Below are positions 32,400 through 41,235 of a stretch of 52,253 nt of DNA, piece by piece. The position numbers were made by a program, and so were the translations under genes. Every line of letters begins with the position of its first letter. The first letter of the stretch is position 1. Origin of the DNA: Desulforamulus aquiferis (GTDB lineage Bacteria > Bacillota > Desulfotomaculia > Desulfotomaculales > Desulfotomaculaceae); NCBI GenBank assembly GCA_004143605.1, contig AWVY01000043.1:1-52253 (forward strand). The letters run 5' to 3'. The notes under the pieces were generated by a model. That model saw only the letters and a program-made list of their open reading frames with translations, was not told where the DNA came from and did not search any database.

Positions 32400-33347
32400 T
32401 TAGGCTTCGGCAACCTCTGTTATCAACCGGTCAAAAATCGTGCTAACGGGCAGGATATCCTTTATACGGTGAACGTTCTGTCCACAGAAAACCAGACCGT
32501 CTTCAATATTCCCATCTCGGCTGTTCATCAGAGCATCCATAATACAAAAAGACTGAGAACAATGTTTTAAACATACCTGACAGTTTTCCGGTTCAGGGGC
32601 ATTACCGCTATGAATACGTGAAACTAGACTGTTCTTTAGAGCTCGGCCAGGGAGCCCAACTGGACTAAGTATAGTTACGACATCATCGGCTGTGGCATTC
32701 ATATAATGCTTTTTAAAGGCATCTGATACTGTACATTCCACACTCATCACAAAACGGGTAGCTAATTGGACGCCGTCAGCACCAAGCCGGAGCATTTCTG
32801 CAATTCCCTTTCCATCAGTAATACCTCCGGCAGCAATGACAGGTATCTTTACAGCCTTCCTTATTTCGGGCAGGATATCTTTAATTGAAAGGTCGGTGCC
32901 AAGGTGACCTCCGGCCTCAGTTCCCTCGGCCACAACTGCAGAGGCACCAAGCTTTTCAGCCATTTTAGCAACCTTTGCTGAAGATACTATAGAAACTATT
33001 GGTGTATCGGATTCCTTGCCCCAGGAGAAAATATCCCGGGAGAACCCGGCCCCAGTAAAGATTATATCAATCTTTTCTTCTATTGCAGTACGCACAATTT
33101 TGGCAAACTCTCTGGCTGCGTACATAATATTTATTCCTATGATTCCGTTAGGTGAGATGGCTCTGGCTTGACGTATTTCGTCACGTAATTCCTCTGGCTC
33201 CATCCCGGTGGCACCGATGACTCCTATTCCACCTGCATTACCAACTGCACCCGCTAGGGGGGCGGTGGAAACTCTTACAGCCATGCCTCCTTGAATTATG
33301 GGATACTTGGGGATAAACCGTCCAATTTTCAGGGTAGGAAAATTCAC
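32400..33347 (-). CDS. Nitronate monooxygenase / FabK-like FMN protein
   Basis: 315 residues, intact. TIM-barrel FMN enzyme. Seen: IGRFIPKYPIIQGGMAVRVSTAPLAGAVGNAGGIGVIG at the N-terminus, VVAEGTEAGGHLG with the active-site His, VIAAGGITDGKGIAEMLRLGADGVQLATRF for phosphate binding. The family includes 2-nitropropane dioxygenases and enoyl-ACP reductase FabK, which sequence alone does not separate. Near the C-terminus CQVCLKHCSQSFCIMDAL and FCGQN add a cysteine cluster. No fatty-acid or nitro-compound genes are adjacent, so the substrate stays open. Monocistronic. Confidence 0.85.
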   Translation of the reverse strand: MNFPTLKIGRFIPKYPIIQGGMAVRVSTAPLAGAVGNAGGIGVIGATGMEPEELRDEIRQARAISPNGIIGINIMYAAREFAKIVRTAIEEKIDIIFTGAGFSRDIFSWGKESDTPIVSIVSSAKVAKMAEKLGASAVVAEGTEAGGHLGTDLSIKDILPEIRKAVKIPVIAAGGITDGKGIAEMLRLGADGVQLATRFVMSVECTVSDAFKKHYMNATADDVVTILSPVGLPGRALKNSLVSRIHSGNAPEPENCQVCLKHCSQSFCIMDALMNSRDGNIEDGLVFCGQNVHRIKDILPVSTIFDRLITEVAEA

Positions 33348-33553
33348 TTATACTAACTCCTTCCGTTAATACCTAATACTACCTTTATTATTAAATCAAA
33401 AAACGACGATATTTGCAAATCAAACTTGTTCCAACATTTACATTGCCAAAGATTACATAAAATAAACATGAAATGTTTGGCGTTTATATTTAATGCTAAA
33501 AACAAATCATGTATATTTCTAAACTACTATTAACAATTTTTGATAATATAATT

Positions 33554-33640
33554 GAAGTTATTCCCGGGGTATTTTGTTAATTTATAAACAATTAAGAGTT
33601 GACCACAAATGGAGCAGAAGTTATTCTGTAACCGGGGGTT
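33554..33640 (+). other. Intergenic region with imperfect direct repeats before xdhC
   Basis: In 33348-33692 (345 bases, no gene) the segments GAAGTTATTC at 33554 and 33617 are each followed by a C/G run and a T-run (CCGGGGTATTTTG and CCGGGGGTTTTTG), a 63-base period. The remainder is AT-rich with a short inverted repeat AACAT-GAA-ATGTT (about 33467). A conserved RNA leader is possible but not recognised. Confidence 0.4.
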
Positions 33641-33692
33641 TTTGATTATTTCTAATCATTTTAATGCTTTCAGGAGGTTTTTAGCTAGAATT

Positions 33693-34751
33693 ATGCAGCA
33701 AATAATTGAAAATAAAGAAGTCTGGCAGTGGCTACCGTTATTGAAGCTGATCAAACCAATATACAATTTATTGGAAAGAGGCTGCTGATTACAGAGTCCC
33801 AGCTTGCAGGTGAATTGTTAGAGTCGCCACTGGCCTCTGCTATTCAACGGCACAAGCAAAGCATGCTAAACCAGAAGGGTGCCCAGGTGGTAGAAATTAA
33901 AACAAATACAGGTTTAGTAAATATACTATGTGAATGTTACCACCCTGTGGCCAAGCTTCTAGTATTGGGCGGGGGACATATTGCCCAACCCTTAGTGAAT
34001 ATTGCCTCACTTTTACAGTATGAAATTACTGTGGTGGATGACAGGCCGGCATTTGCCAATAAGCAGAGGTTTGCAGCTGCCCGGCTGGTGATCTGTGATA
34101 GCTTCCAATCGGCCCTGCGGCAGCATAAAATTGACAAGGGTACCAGTGTTGTTATTGTTACCAGGGGTCATAAGCATGATCTGGAATGCTTAGAAGCTGT
34201 CTTGCAATTTGAGCCAGCCTATATCGGTATGATAGGAAGTAAAAGGCGAGTTAAAATGGTAAAAGAGCATCTGATTGGTAAGGGATATTCCCCAGAAGTT
34301 GTGAACCAGGTGCACATGCCCATAGGTATTGCTATTGGTGCAGAAACCCCTGAAGAAATAGCCGTAAGTATTGCGGCACAACTGGTGGCAGCAAAAAATG
34401 GAGTAATAGGTGGGAAAATTGCACTAACCTCTAGCAGACAGCAATGGGAAATGCTAGAACAAATATTAAAGGCAAAAGAACAACTGCTACCAGTGGTATT
34501 AGCCACTATTGTTCGTACTAAGGCTCAACACCAAGGAAGACAGGTGCAAAAATGCTGGTATTGCCCGATGGTACATGTATAGGTACCATTGGTGGTGGTT
34601 GTGGAGAAGCTGAGGTGCGTAGAGAAGCCTGATGTTGTTTGATTCCCATGGTGCAAAACTACATAGGGTGATGATGGATGCTGCTACCGCCGCCGATGAA
34701 GGTATGGTGTGCGGTGGGCAGATGGATGTCTTTATTGAAAGGTTGGTCTAA
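33693..34751 (+). CDS. XdhC/CoxI-family protein with domains in reversed order, three missing bases
   Basis: Maturation factor for molybdenum hydroxylases, about 353 residues after repair. A divergent N-terminal segment (VATVIEADQTNIQFIGKRLLI, residues about 12-90) precedes the Rossmann domain (KLLVLGGGHIAQPLVNIASLLQYEITVVDDRP, YIGMIGSKRRV, MPIGIAIGAETPEEIAVSIAAQLVAAKNG), and the XdhC_CoxI domain is last (PVVLATIVRTKGSTPRKTGAKMLVLPDG, GTIGGGCGEAEVRREAL, DEGMVCGGQMDVFIERLV). Usual XdhC has the CoxI part first. Missing bases are near 33727, 34523 and 34630. ATG 33693 has AGGAGG 15 bases upstream, so the start is less certain. yqeB follows with no gap. Confidence 0.85.
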
Positions 34752-35546
34752 ATGGACAACATTGTATTGATCAGAGGGGCTGGGGATTTAGCCAGCGGAG
34801 TGGCATACCGACTTTTAAAATGTGGGATGCAGGTGGTCATGACTGAAATTGCTAGGCCTATGATGGTGCGTCGAAGTGTTTCCTTTGCTGAAGCAGTCTA
34901 TGAAGGCAAACATAGTGTGGAAGGGGTGACGGCCCGGCTAGTCAAGGACCATCAGGAGGCCATAAAGGTGATTAATAAAGGGGATATACCGATATTGATC
35001 GATCCTGCCGCCGAAGAAGCCTTAAAATTAAAACCGACTGTGTTGGTGGATGCAATTATAGCCAAGCGCAATACCGGCACCACTATAACTGATGCTCCAA
35101 TAGTAATAGGTCTGGGACCGGGATTCACCGCAGGGGTAGACGTTCATGCAGTCGTAGAAACAAACCGGGGTCATTACCTAGGACGTTTGATTTTAAAGGG
35201 TACAGCCCAGCCAGATACCGGGCTGCCAGGTGCAGTTAACGGATATACTAAGGAGCGACTGGTGAGATCTCCTGCCAACGGAACCTTTAATGCTTGTGTA
35301 GAAATCAATTGTACTGTAAAAGCTGGTGATATTCTGGGATATGTGGGTTCCTATCCCATAAAGGCTGAAATTGGCGGTATTTTAAGGGGCTTAATCAAGG
35401 ACGGTATTAAAGTGTATAAGGGATTAAAAATTGGTGATATTGATCCCCGCTGCGAGGAGAGGCACTGTTATACAGTTTCTGATAAAGCCTTGGCCATTGC
35501 TGGCGGAGTATTAGAAGGAATATTATACTTTAAAAATAAACAATAG
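34752..35546 (+). CDS. yqeB: YqeB, selenium-dependent molybdenum hydroxylase maturation protein
   Basis: 264 residues, intact. N-terminal NAD(P)-like loop IRGAGDLASGVAYRLLKCGMQVVMTEIA, then VTARLV, DIPILIDPAAEEALKLKPTVLVDAIIAKRNTGTTITDAPIVIGLGPGFTAGVDVHAVVETNRGHYLGRLI, and a C-terminal lipoyl/CoA-like beta domain (VRSPANGTFNACVEINCTVKAGDILGYVG). Family members belong to the selenium-dependent molybdenum hydroxylase system and are encoded with xdhC. It begins at the base after the xdhC stop. No hydroxylase structural gene lies in the window. Confidence 0.88.
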   Translation: MDNIVLIRGAGDLASGVAYRLLKCGMQVVMTEIARPMMVRRSVSFAEAVYEGKHSVEGVTARLVKDHQEAIKVINKGDIPILIDPAAEEALKLKPTVLVDAIIAKRNTGTTITDAPIVIGLGPGFTAGVDVHAVVETNRGHYLGRLILKGTAQPDTGLPGAVNGYTKERLVRSPANGTFNACVEINCTVKAGDILGYVGSYPIKAEIGGILRGLIKDGIKVYKGLKIGDIDPRCEERHCYTVSDKALAIAGGVLEGILYFKNKQ

Positions 35547-35580
35547 GTCCCCTGACGTATCAAGGGACCTATTGTTTATT
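35541..35580. terminator. Bidirectional terminator of yqeB and the sporulation lipoprotein
   Basis: CAATAGGTCCC (541-551) pairs with GGGACCTATTG (564-574); T-rich tracts lie on both sides (TTTATT forward, TTTATTTTTA reverse). Confidence 0.8.
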
Positions 35581-36030
35581 GCTCTTTTGTTGGAGCAATT
35601 CGCCTTACAAGCTCAGTTATCTCTGTTTCAAAACTAGAAAGGGGTCTACCTTGGCCAATTCCATTGAAAATATTTCTTATCCTGACCACAGTATCAGGGT
35701 CTGTAGAAACCCGCACGTCTGTAATTTGTCCATCTGCTGCTTGTACCCTTTGACCTGCCTCAGACTTGATGCGGTTTGTTTCAGCATCGGTTACATCCCG
35801 GTTAATGCTTAGTCCTACCAAGGCCATATTGCCTGAAACAACCACATAGGCTTCCTTTACCCCCTCGACCCTGGCGGCTTCTGCTGCTAAGGTTTGGGCC
35901 TGCTGATTTTCCTGGGCAGCTGGATTTCTATTGGCATCTGGTTCCGGCTTACGGGCGGCAGTGCAGCCAACAATTAAAGTCACCAAAAAACGAATAGAAA
36001 TATAGCCATTAGTTTTCGACTGATAATCAA
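35576..36030 (-). CDS. YhcN/YlaJ-type sporulation lipoprotein, one apparent frameshift
   Basis: Likely spore-associated lipoprotein. The signal peptide IISRKLMAIFLFVFLVTLIVGC ends in a lipobox with Cys at about residue 22, seen once a T is restored near 35988. The mature part begins polar, then AARVEGVKEAYVVVSGNMALVGLSINRDVTDAETNRIKSEAGQRVQAAD, typical of the YhcN/YlaJ domain (BON-like). Repaired length is about 151 residues. TTG start at 36030 with GGGAGGTGA directly upstream. Transcribed convergently to yqeB. Confidence 0.82.
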
Positions 36031-36095
36031 TTCTCTCACCTCCCTCCAGAGGTTAGTATTCCTGAGGGAAGAACAGGTTATTACAATAATATAAA

Positions 36096-36140
36096 TAGAA
36101 AAAGCTCAAGCTATCCTTATTCATGGGGATAGCTTGAGAA
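36096..36140 (-). terminator. Terminator of the cotJ operon
   Basis: CTCAAGCTATCC (105-116) pairs with GGATAGCTTGAG (127-138); on the minus strand the stem is followed by CTTTTTCTATT. Confidence 0.85.
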
Positions 36141-36155
36141 TTGTTAAATGTAATA

Positions 36156-36723
36156 TTAGTAAATTTTCTTCTGGCGGCAGTATTCCTCCACATACATTAA
36201 AGTCTCGCCAAAGCGTTGATAATGCACTACTTCCCGTTCCCTGAGGAATCGGAGTACATCCTTAACACAGGGATCATCAGTTAAGTTTAGAAGGTTCTCA
36301 TATACAGCCCGGGCTTTTTGCTCAGCGGCCATATTCTCATGAAGATCTGCAACAGGATCATCTGTGGCTGAAACATAGGCAGCAATCCAGGGAACTCCAG
36401 CACCATTTTCCCAATAAGCTCTGCCGTGGTCAGCATAGTGGGCGCCTAAATCGGCAGCCTTAATAGCCTCAATAGAGCACCTTCGATAAGCTTATACACC
36501 AAGGTTGCCACAATCTCCATATGAGCTAACTCCTCGGTACCGATATCTGTCAGTACCCCTTTTGCTCTGCCGGTAGGCATGGTATAACGCATATTTAAAT
36601 AACGAAGGGAAGCCGATAATTCACCCTCTGGACCACCGTATTGAGTTATAATGTATTTTGCCAAGCGAGGGTCAGGCCCCGAAACCTTACGGGTATTTGT
36701 AGTTTTTTCTCATAAACCCACAT
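36156..36723 (-). CDS. cotJC: Spore coat protein CotJC (manganese-catalase family), two missing bases
   Basis: Ferritin-like di-manganese fold protein of the spore coat. Seen: MWVYEKKLQ, LAKYIITQYGGPEGELSASLRYLNMRYTMPTGRAKGVLTDIGTEELAHMEIVATLVYKLIEGA (metal ligands E and ExxH), then in the other frame AAYVSATDDPVADLHENMAAEQKARAVYENLL and EREVVHYQRFGETL. Bases are missing near 36680 and near 36484. Repaired length is about 189 residues, as in the family. The genes are transcribed cotJA-cotJB-cotJC with short gaps. Confidence 0.92.
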
Positions 36724-36738
36724 AATCACAAATCCTTT

Positions 36739-37002
36739 CTAATATTTTATCTCCCAAGGCCAGGGTGAATCGACCCATTTCCAATAGTCATGCATGTTAG
36801 GGGAGAACCCGAAATTTAGGAGTGGACCATAGGCTTGTTCGTAGGTTCGCACACATTGCATTAATTCCGATTGTAGTTTATTATACATGGCCAATGCCTG
36901 TTGATCCTGTGGTTGGACATCTAAGAACAGGTTAAGCTCCAAGGTGGCAAATTCAAGCTCTTGAATTTGCCTGAGCAATTGTACCTGATGACGGGGATTC
37001 AT
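36739..37002 (-). CDS. cotJB: Spore coat protein CotJB
   Basis: 87 residues, intact. Family features: LLRQIQELEFATLELNLFLDVQPQDQQALAMYN, then AYGPLLNFGFSP and WVDSPWPWE at the C-terminus. GGAGGTG lies upstream of ATG 37002. Partner of CotJC in the coat; the biochemical role is unknown. Confidence 0.93.
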   Translation of the reverse strand: MNPRHQVQLLRQIQELEFATLELNLFLDVQPQDQQALAMYNKLQSELMQCVRTYEQAYGPLLNFGFSPNMHDYWKWVDSPWPWEIKY

Positions 37003-37021
37003 TAAACTTCACCTCCAACAT

Positions 37022-37309
37022 TTAGTAAGGATAGGGCCGATATAATTCGGGGAACAAGGTGCCAAGATCTAAGGCCCGGGTTAGATCAAAGACAGGACCA
37101 AACCTTTGGAAGGGGATATACACACGGGCTAACTCCAATCCCTGGATGGGCATTCCAGGCAAGTATCCGGTTGATGGTCCATGAATAGGTTGATAAGATG
37201 GGGGAGTTATGCCGGGACCCGGTAACATACCGGTTTGGGCCACATCCTGGGAATCAGCTGGCACTGATTGAGCCTGGGGCTGGTTAGTAACATTTTCATC
37301 TCTAAACAA
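37022..37309 (-). CDS. cotJA: Spore coat-associated protein CotJA
   Basis: 95 residues. A polar N-terminus rich in Gln/Pro precedes the conserved C-terminal part LARVYIPFQRFGPVFDLTRALDLGTLFPELYRPY. Start is TTG 37309 by spacing to GGAGGT; the reading extends open to 37324 without a better site. First gene of cotJABC; sigma-E-type expression is known for this operon in Bacillus. Confidence 0.9.
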   Translation of the reverse strand: MFRDENVTNQPQAQSVPADSQDVAQTGMLPGPGITPPSYQPIHGPSTGYLPGMPIQGLELARVYIPFQRFGPVFDLTRALDLGTLFPELYRPYPY

Positions 37310-37385
37310 AGCACATACCTCCAAACTTTGTTTTTTCCTTTATTTACCACATTATGAGTAAGCGGTCTATTTTGTTACAAAGAAT

Positions 37386-37416
37386 TCTAAATGCAAGGGT
37401 ATAAAAACAATATGTC
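37386..37416 (-). promoter_or_regulatory. Weak candidate sigma-E promoter of cotJABC
   Basis: On the minus strand GACATATT (37409-37416) resembles a sigma-E -35 and CATTTAGA (37386-37393) only partly resembles the -10, with a 15-base spacer. Reported because the operon is sigma-E dependent in relatives. Confidence 0.25.
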
Positions 37417-37424
37417 GGAATTAA

Positions 37425-37453
37425 TTGTGATTTGTTGGTAAAAGGGGTAAACT
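37425..37453 (+). promoter_or_regulatory. Candidate promoter of pgi
   Basis: TTGTGA (37425-37430), 17-base spacer, TAAACT (37448-37453), 77 bases before pgi. It nearly overlaps the region upstream of cotJA, so the two are divergently transcribed. Confidence 0.4.
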
Positions 37454-37530
37454 AACTTATCCATTTTGAAGGTAATTCAGGTATTGAGGAAAAATAATGA
37501 ATTGGAACAGGTAACAAGGAGGATTGAGGG

Positions 37531-38959
37531 ATGAATAATTATCAACAGCCCAATTGGCAGGAAGAAATGAGAATTAGGGTAGACATAAATAATATGATGG
37601 AAGAGTTTATTGGCCCAGAGGAAGGATTTTCAAGAAGACAAATTGCCAGTTTAGATAGCCAGATACGTTTGGCCCACCATAATATGCGAGAAAAACGTAA
37701 AAAAGGCGGTATGGACTGGAGGGAGTTGCCTTTTAACCAGGATGATCTAATTGAAGCAATTAATAAACTGCAGAAGATATCCGTGGACGTTACGAAGCTT
37801 TTGTAGTGTTAGGAATAGGCGGATCGGCGTTAGGGCCTTTAGCTGTGCAGACTGCCCTAAATCATTTGCACTATAATGAACTGCAGGCAGAAAAGAGGGT
37901 CGGACCAAGGTTTTACGTGGTTGACAATGTTGATCCTGAAAGGATGCAAGCTCTTTTTGACATTATTGACTTGCAAAAAACCGTTTTTAATGTCATAAGC
38001 AAATCTGGCAGTACCTCTGAGACCATGTCTCAATTTATGATTGTGAGCAAAATGCTTAAGGAAAAGTTGGGCAGTGATTATGCAAAAAATATAATAGCCA
38101 CCACAGATCAGGCAAAGGGCAATTTAATAAGGCTGGCTAAGGAGGAGGGTTATACAACCTTTATCATTCCTGAAGGAGTTGGAGGTCGTTTTTCTGAGCT
38201 ATCTCCTGTTGGATTGCTGCCGGCAGCAGTATGTGGTATTGATATAAAAGAGCTATTAGCCGGGGCAGCTTTATGGATAAAATTTGTGATCAAGAGGAAG
38301 TTTTTCAAAACCCGGCCTATATTCTTGCTGTATTACAATACTTAGCAATGAAAAATGGTAAAAATATATCAGTCATGATGCCATATGCAGATTCCCTTAA
38401 GTTTTTTGCTGATTGGTACGCACAACTATGGCAGAAAGCTGGGTAAAAGAATGGATCTCAGCAATAATGAAGTATATACCGGCCAAACGCCAGTTAAAGC
38501 TTGGGAACAACTGATCAGCATTCCCAGGTGCAGTTGTATACTGAAGGTCCCTTTGATAAGGTAGTTACATTCTTAGGAGTTGGTAAGTACCGCATCAGCA
38601 TGGAAATTCCAAAAATATTTTTGGATATCCCTGCAGTTGCCTTTCTGGGTGGGCATACTATGGAGGAACTAATCACCGCAGAACAGCTGGCAACAGAATA
38701 TGCTCTTATGAAAGCACAACGTCTAAACTGTACCATTACATTGCCTGAGGTAAATGCCTTTACCATTGGTCAGTTGATCCAATTACTAGAGATTAAAACT
38801 GCCTTTGCTGGGGAACTGCTAAATATCAATGCCTTTGATCAACCAGGGGTGGAGGAAGGGAAAAATGCCACCTATGCGCTCCTGGGCAGACCTGGATATG
38901 AGGATAAGAAAGAGGAATTAGATAGCCGCCCAGCTAAGCGGAAGGAATACATACTATAA
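37531..38959 (+). CDS. pgi: Glucose-6-phosphate isomerase, five missing bases
   Basis: Interconverts glucose-6-phosphate and fructose-6-phosphate. Conserved blocks: VVLGIGGSALGPLAVQTAL, VFNVISKSGSTSETMSQFMI, EGVGGRFSELSPVGLLPAAVCGID, and ISVMMPYADSL. The lower part reads [43 protein letters not shown] after repair. Bases are missing near 37781, 38270, 38415, 38434 and 38499. Repaired length is about 477 residues. ATG 37531 with AGGAGG upstream. Next gene 15 bases downstream. Confidence 0.92.
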
Positions 38960-38974
38960 TTTGGAGGGCGAAAA

Positions 38975-39310
38975 ATGCAGCGCTTGCCGGAACAGGACAT
39001 ATACATTTACAAAGCACCAGATGAAGAACTACATAAAATACTGGTTGGGGACTTAGATGGCAAAAGACTCAAGGTATTATCCAAAAGGGAGCCTACCACA
39101 GGCAAGATAATTTTTAAGGTTTTTTCAGAGGACGCCCACAAAAATATGGAAACCATCGTAGAAGGCAATGGACCAGTTGAAGATTTTGACATGGAAATGA
39201 AACGATTAGAGGAAGATTTTTTAAAGCCTTTAGGCGAGACTTGGCGGGAGGTAAGTCCCAAGGTATTATCAAACCTTGATCCAAAAGGACCCTGTGTAAA
39301 GGGTCAATAG
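38975..39310 (+). CDS. Conserved hypothetical protein in the pgi operon
   Basis: 111 residues, unrecognised. Mixed polar sequence (DIYIYKAPDEELHKILVGDLDGKRLKVLSKREPTTGKIIFKVFSEDAHKNMETIVEGNG) without membrane segments or cysteine clusters except one near the end. GGAGGG precedes ATG 38975. It lies 15 bases after pgi, so it is probably cotranscribed; no function is claimed. Confidence 0.6.
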   Translation: MQRLPEQDIYIYKAPDEELHKILVGDLDGKRLKVLSKREPTTGKIIFKVFSEDAHKNMETIVEGNGPVEDFDMEMKRLEEDFLKPLGETWREVSPKVLSNLDPKGPCVKGQ

Positions 39311-39320
39311 ACTCTTTAAG

Positions 39321-39348
39321 AATAGCCCGCAGGCAACTGCGGGCTATT
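39321..39348 (+). terminator. Possible terminator of the pgi operon
   Basis: AATAGCCCGCA (321-331) pairs exactly with TGCGGGCTATT (338-348); the T-tract after it is poor. Confidence 0.55.
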
Positions 39349-39457
39349 GGATGATATAGCCCTTAGACATAGTTTTCTAATTAAAGTTTAAGCAAATTTT
39401 AATATTTATAAAATAATATAGAATATAATAATAGCACAATAGGCAGGGGGTGGGATA

Positions 39458-40105
39458 TTGATTCCCTTAAAGGATGACATACCGTCCAGGCGGTTTCCTA
39501 TCATAACCATTACACTTATAATTATTAATGCCGTGATCTGGTTTTTTGAGCAATCCCTAGGCAGGGGTGTAGAGCAACTAATTTATATATTCGGGGTAAC
39601 ACCAGCAAGGCTATTTGACATGAGTATATTTGGCCAAATAACTGTAATGACCACAGCCATGTTTTTGCACGGCAGCTGGTTTCATTTTCTGGGAAATATG
39701 CTTTATCTTTGGATCTTTGGAGATAATGTTGAAGACCGGCTGGGCAAGGCCAGGTTTATTATCTTTTATTTAATTACTGGTTATATTGCAACCCTAGCCC
39801 ATGTACTCTCTGAACCTGCTTCTACCATACCTTTAATTGGTGCCAGCGGAGCTATAGCCGGTGTTCTCGGGGGCTATTTTATTCTATTTCCCCATGCTAG
39901 AGTATTAACACTGGTGCCAATATTTATTTTTATTCAGTTTATACGTATACCGGCCCTATACTTTTTAGGGATTTGGTTTGTGCTGCAAATTATTAGTCAG
40001 ACCATTAATATTTCCGGAGCTCAGCCGGTGGCCTTTTTGGCTCACATAGGTGGCTTTGCTGCCGGTGCTTTATTGGTGAAGCTATTTGAAAAACATCCTT
40101 ACTGA
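39458..40105 (+). CDS. Rhomboid family intramembrane serine protease
   Basis: 215 residues, intact. Six or so membrane helices. The catalytic Ser sits in LIGASGAIAGVLGGYF and the His in FLAHIGGFAAGALLV; the first-loop motif HGSWFHFLGNMLYLWIFGDNVEDRLG is also typical (H-x-x-GN-M). TTG start with GGGGGTGGG upstream. Substrate unknown; rhomboids cleave membrane proteins within the bilayer. Confidence 0.92.
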   Translation: MIPLKDDIPSRRFPIITITLIIINAVIWFFEQSLGRGVEQLIYIFGVTPARLFDMSIFGQITVMTTAMFLHGSWFHFLGNMLYLWIFGDNVEDRLGKARFIIFYLITGYIATLAHVLSEPASTIPLIGASGAIAGVLGGYFILFPHARVLTLVPIFIFIQFIRIPALYFLGIWFVLQIISQTINISGAQPVAFLAHIGGFAAGALLVKLFEKHPY

Positions 40106-40240
40106 TGGCAAGATAATTTAGGACTGAATAAAACTACAAATTAGTAAACTATCTAAATATGACGAATCTAGCAGGGTATCTAAACAAGGTGGCGAATATA
40201 TAAAGAAACATATACTATTTGCAGTTGAGGAGATGTAAGG

Positions 40241-40694
40241 GTGCATATCAGAAAAGCTAAGATATCGGATGTTGAAGAGATACACAAATTAATCAGTCAT
40301 TATGCAACAGAGGCCAAATGCTAGCCAGGGCCAGGACAACCCTTTACGAGGGGATTCGTGAATTCTTGGTAGTTGAGACTGATAATAGGGTGATTGCTGC
40401 AGGTTCCTTACATGTCCTATGGGATGATCTAGCTGAAATAAGGGCTTGGCAGTTGCTCCTGAATATGTTAAGCGGGGCTTGGGTAGGCTGCTGGTAAATG
40501 CTTTTTTAGCAGAGGCAAGGGACCTTGAACTACCACGGGTGTTTGCATTAACCTACAAGCCTGGTTTTTTTGCTAAATGTGGATTTAGATTAATTGATAA
40601 AGAGGATTTGCCCCAAAAGGTTTGGAAAGAATGTGTCAATTGTCCACAGTTTCCCAACTGCGAAGAGAGTGCAGTTATTATAGACCTTGAATAA
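40241..40694 (+). CDS. GNAT N-acetyltransferase, ArgA-like, two missing bases
   Basis: About 151 residues after repair. GNAT fold: HIRKAKISDVEEIHKLISHYATEG at the N-terminus, EIRALAVAPEYVKRGLGRLLVNAFLAEA (acetyl-CoA loop RGLGR), FALTYKPGFFAKCGFRLIDKEDLPQKVWKECVNCPQFPNCEESAVII. The WKECVNCPQFPNC segment is characteristic of short clostridial N-acetylglutamate synthase-type proteins, so a role in arginine synthesis is plausible. Bases are missing near 40315 and 40445. GTG start with GAGGAG upstream. Confidence 0.8.
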
Positions 40695-40708
40695 AGGAGG
40701 AATGTCTT

Positions 40709-41082
40709 ATGGAATTCATCAAGAACATCGGTGAAAAGGCAAAGGACATTGGAGAAAAGGCTAAAGGTTTAACAAGAAGGTCAGGGGAATTGCTGGAAGT
40801 AACCAAAATGAGGTACGAAGTTAATAAATTAGAAAAAATTGTTAAGAACAACCTGGAGCTATCGGTGAGCTAAGCTATAGAAACTTCAAGGGAGAAGAGG
40901 GCCTTGGGGAAGAAATTCAGCGCCTAAACCAAAGTACCCAGGGTCTAGAAAAAGAAATTGATATGTTAAATGAACAAATTGCTAAACTCACACCTAAACC
41001 ACCGATATGTCCTAAATGCAATGCAGAGTTGCCCGAAGAGGCAAAATATTGCCCTGCCTGTGGCGATAAGGTAACTGAATAA
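40709..41082 (+). CDS. Coiled-coil protein with C-terminal zinc ribbon, one apparent frameshift
   Basis: About 124 residues after repair near 40862. The N-terminus has an amphipathic repeat IGEKAKDIGEKAKGL (about residues 6-20), a long coiled-coil middle (EEIQRLNQSTQGLEKEIDMLNEQI), and a double CxxC zinc ribbon CPKCNAELPEEAKYCPACGDKV at the end. ATG 40709 with AAAGGAGG upstream. Located 15 bases after the acetyltransferase, so perhaps cotranscribed. Confidence 0.75.
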
Positions 41083-41206
41083 GCATCCATATATTACATT
41101 GGATGATATAAAGGAATCTATCAAAGAATTATAGAAATATTAACAAATCAAGCTGCACAGTAATTTTGGCCCCAGCTTGTTAAGATTTTTTACCGGCTTT
41201 GTGTGT

Positions 41207-41221
41207 AACAACCGGGTTGTT
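41207..41221. promoter_or_regulatory. Palindrome at the ilvN ribosome-binding region
   Basis: AACAACC-G-GGTTGTT is a perfect 15-base inverted repeat ending 1 base before AGGAGG of ilvN. Its spacing is too tight for a stable RNA hairpin, so a DNA-binding operator is more likely. No T-box element is seen. Confidence 0.4.
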
Positions 41222-41235
41222 GAGGAGGTTTATTG

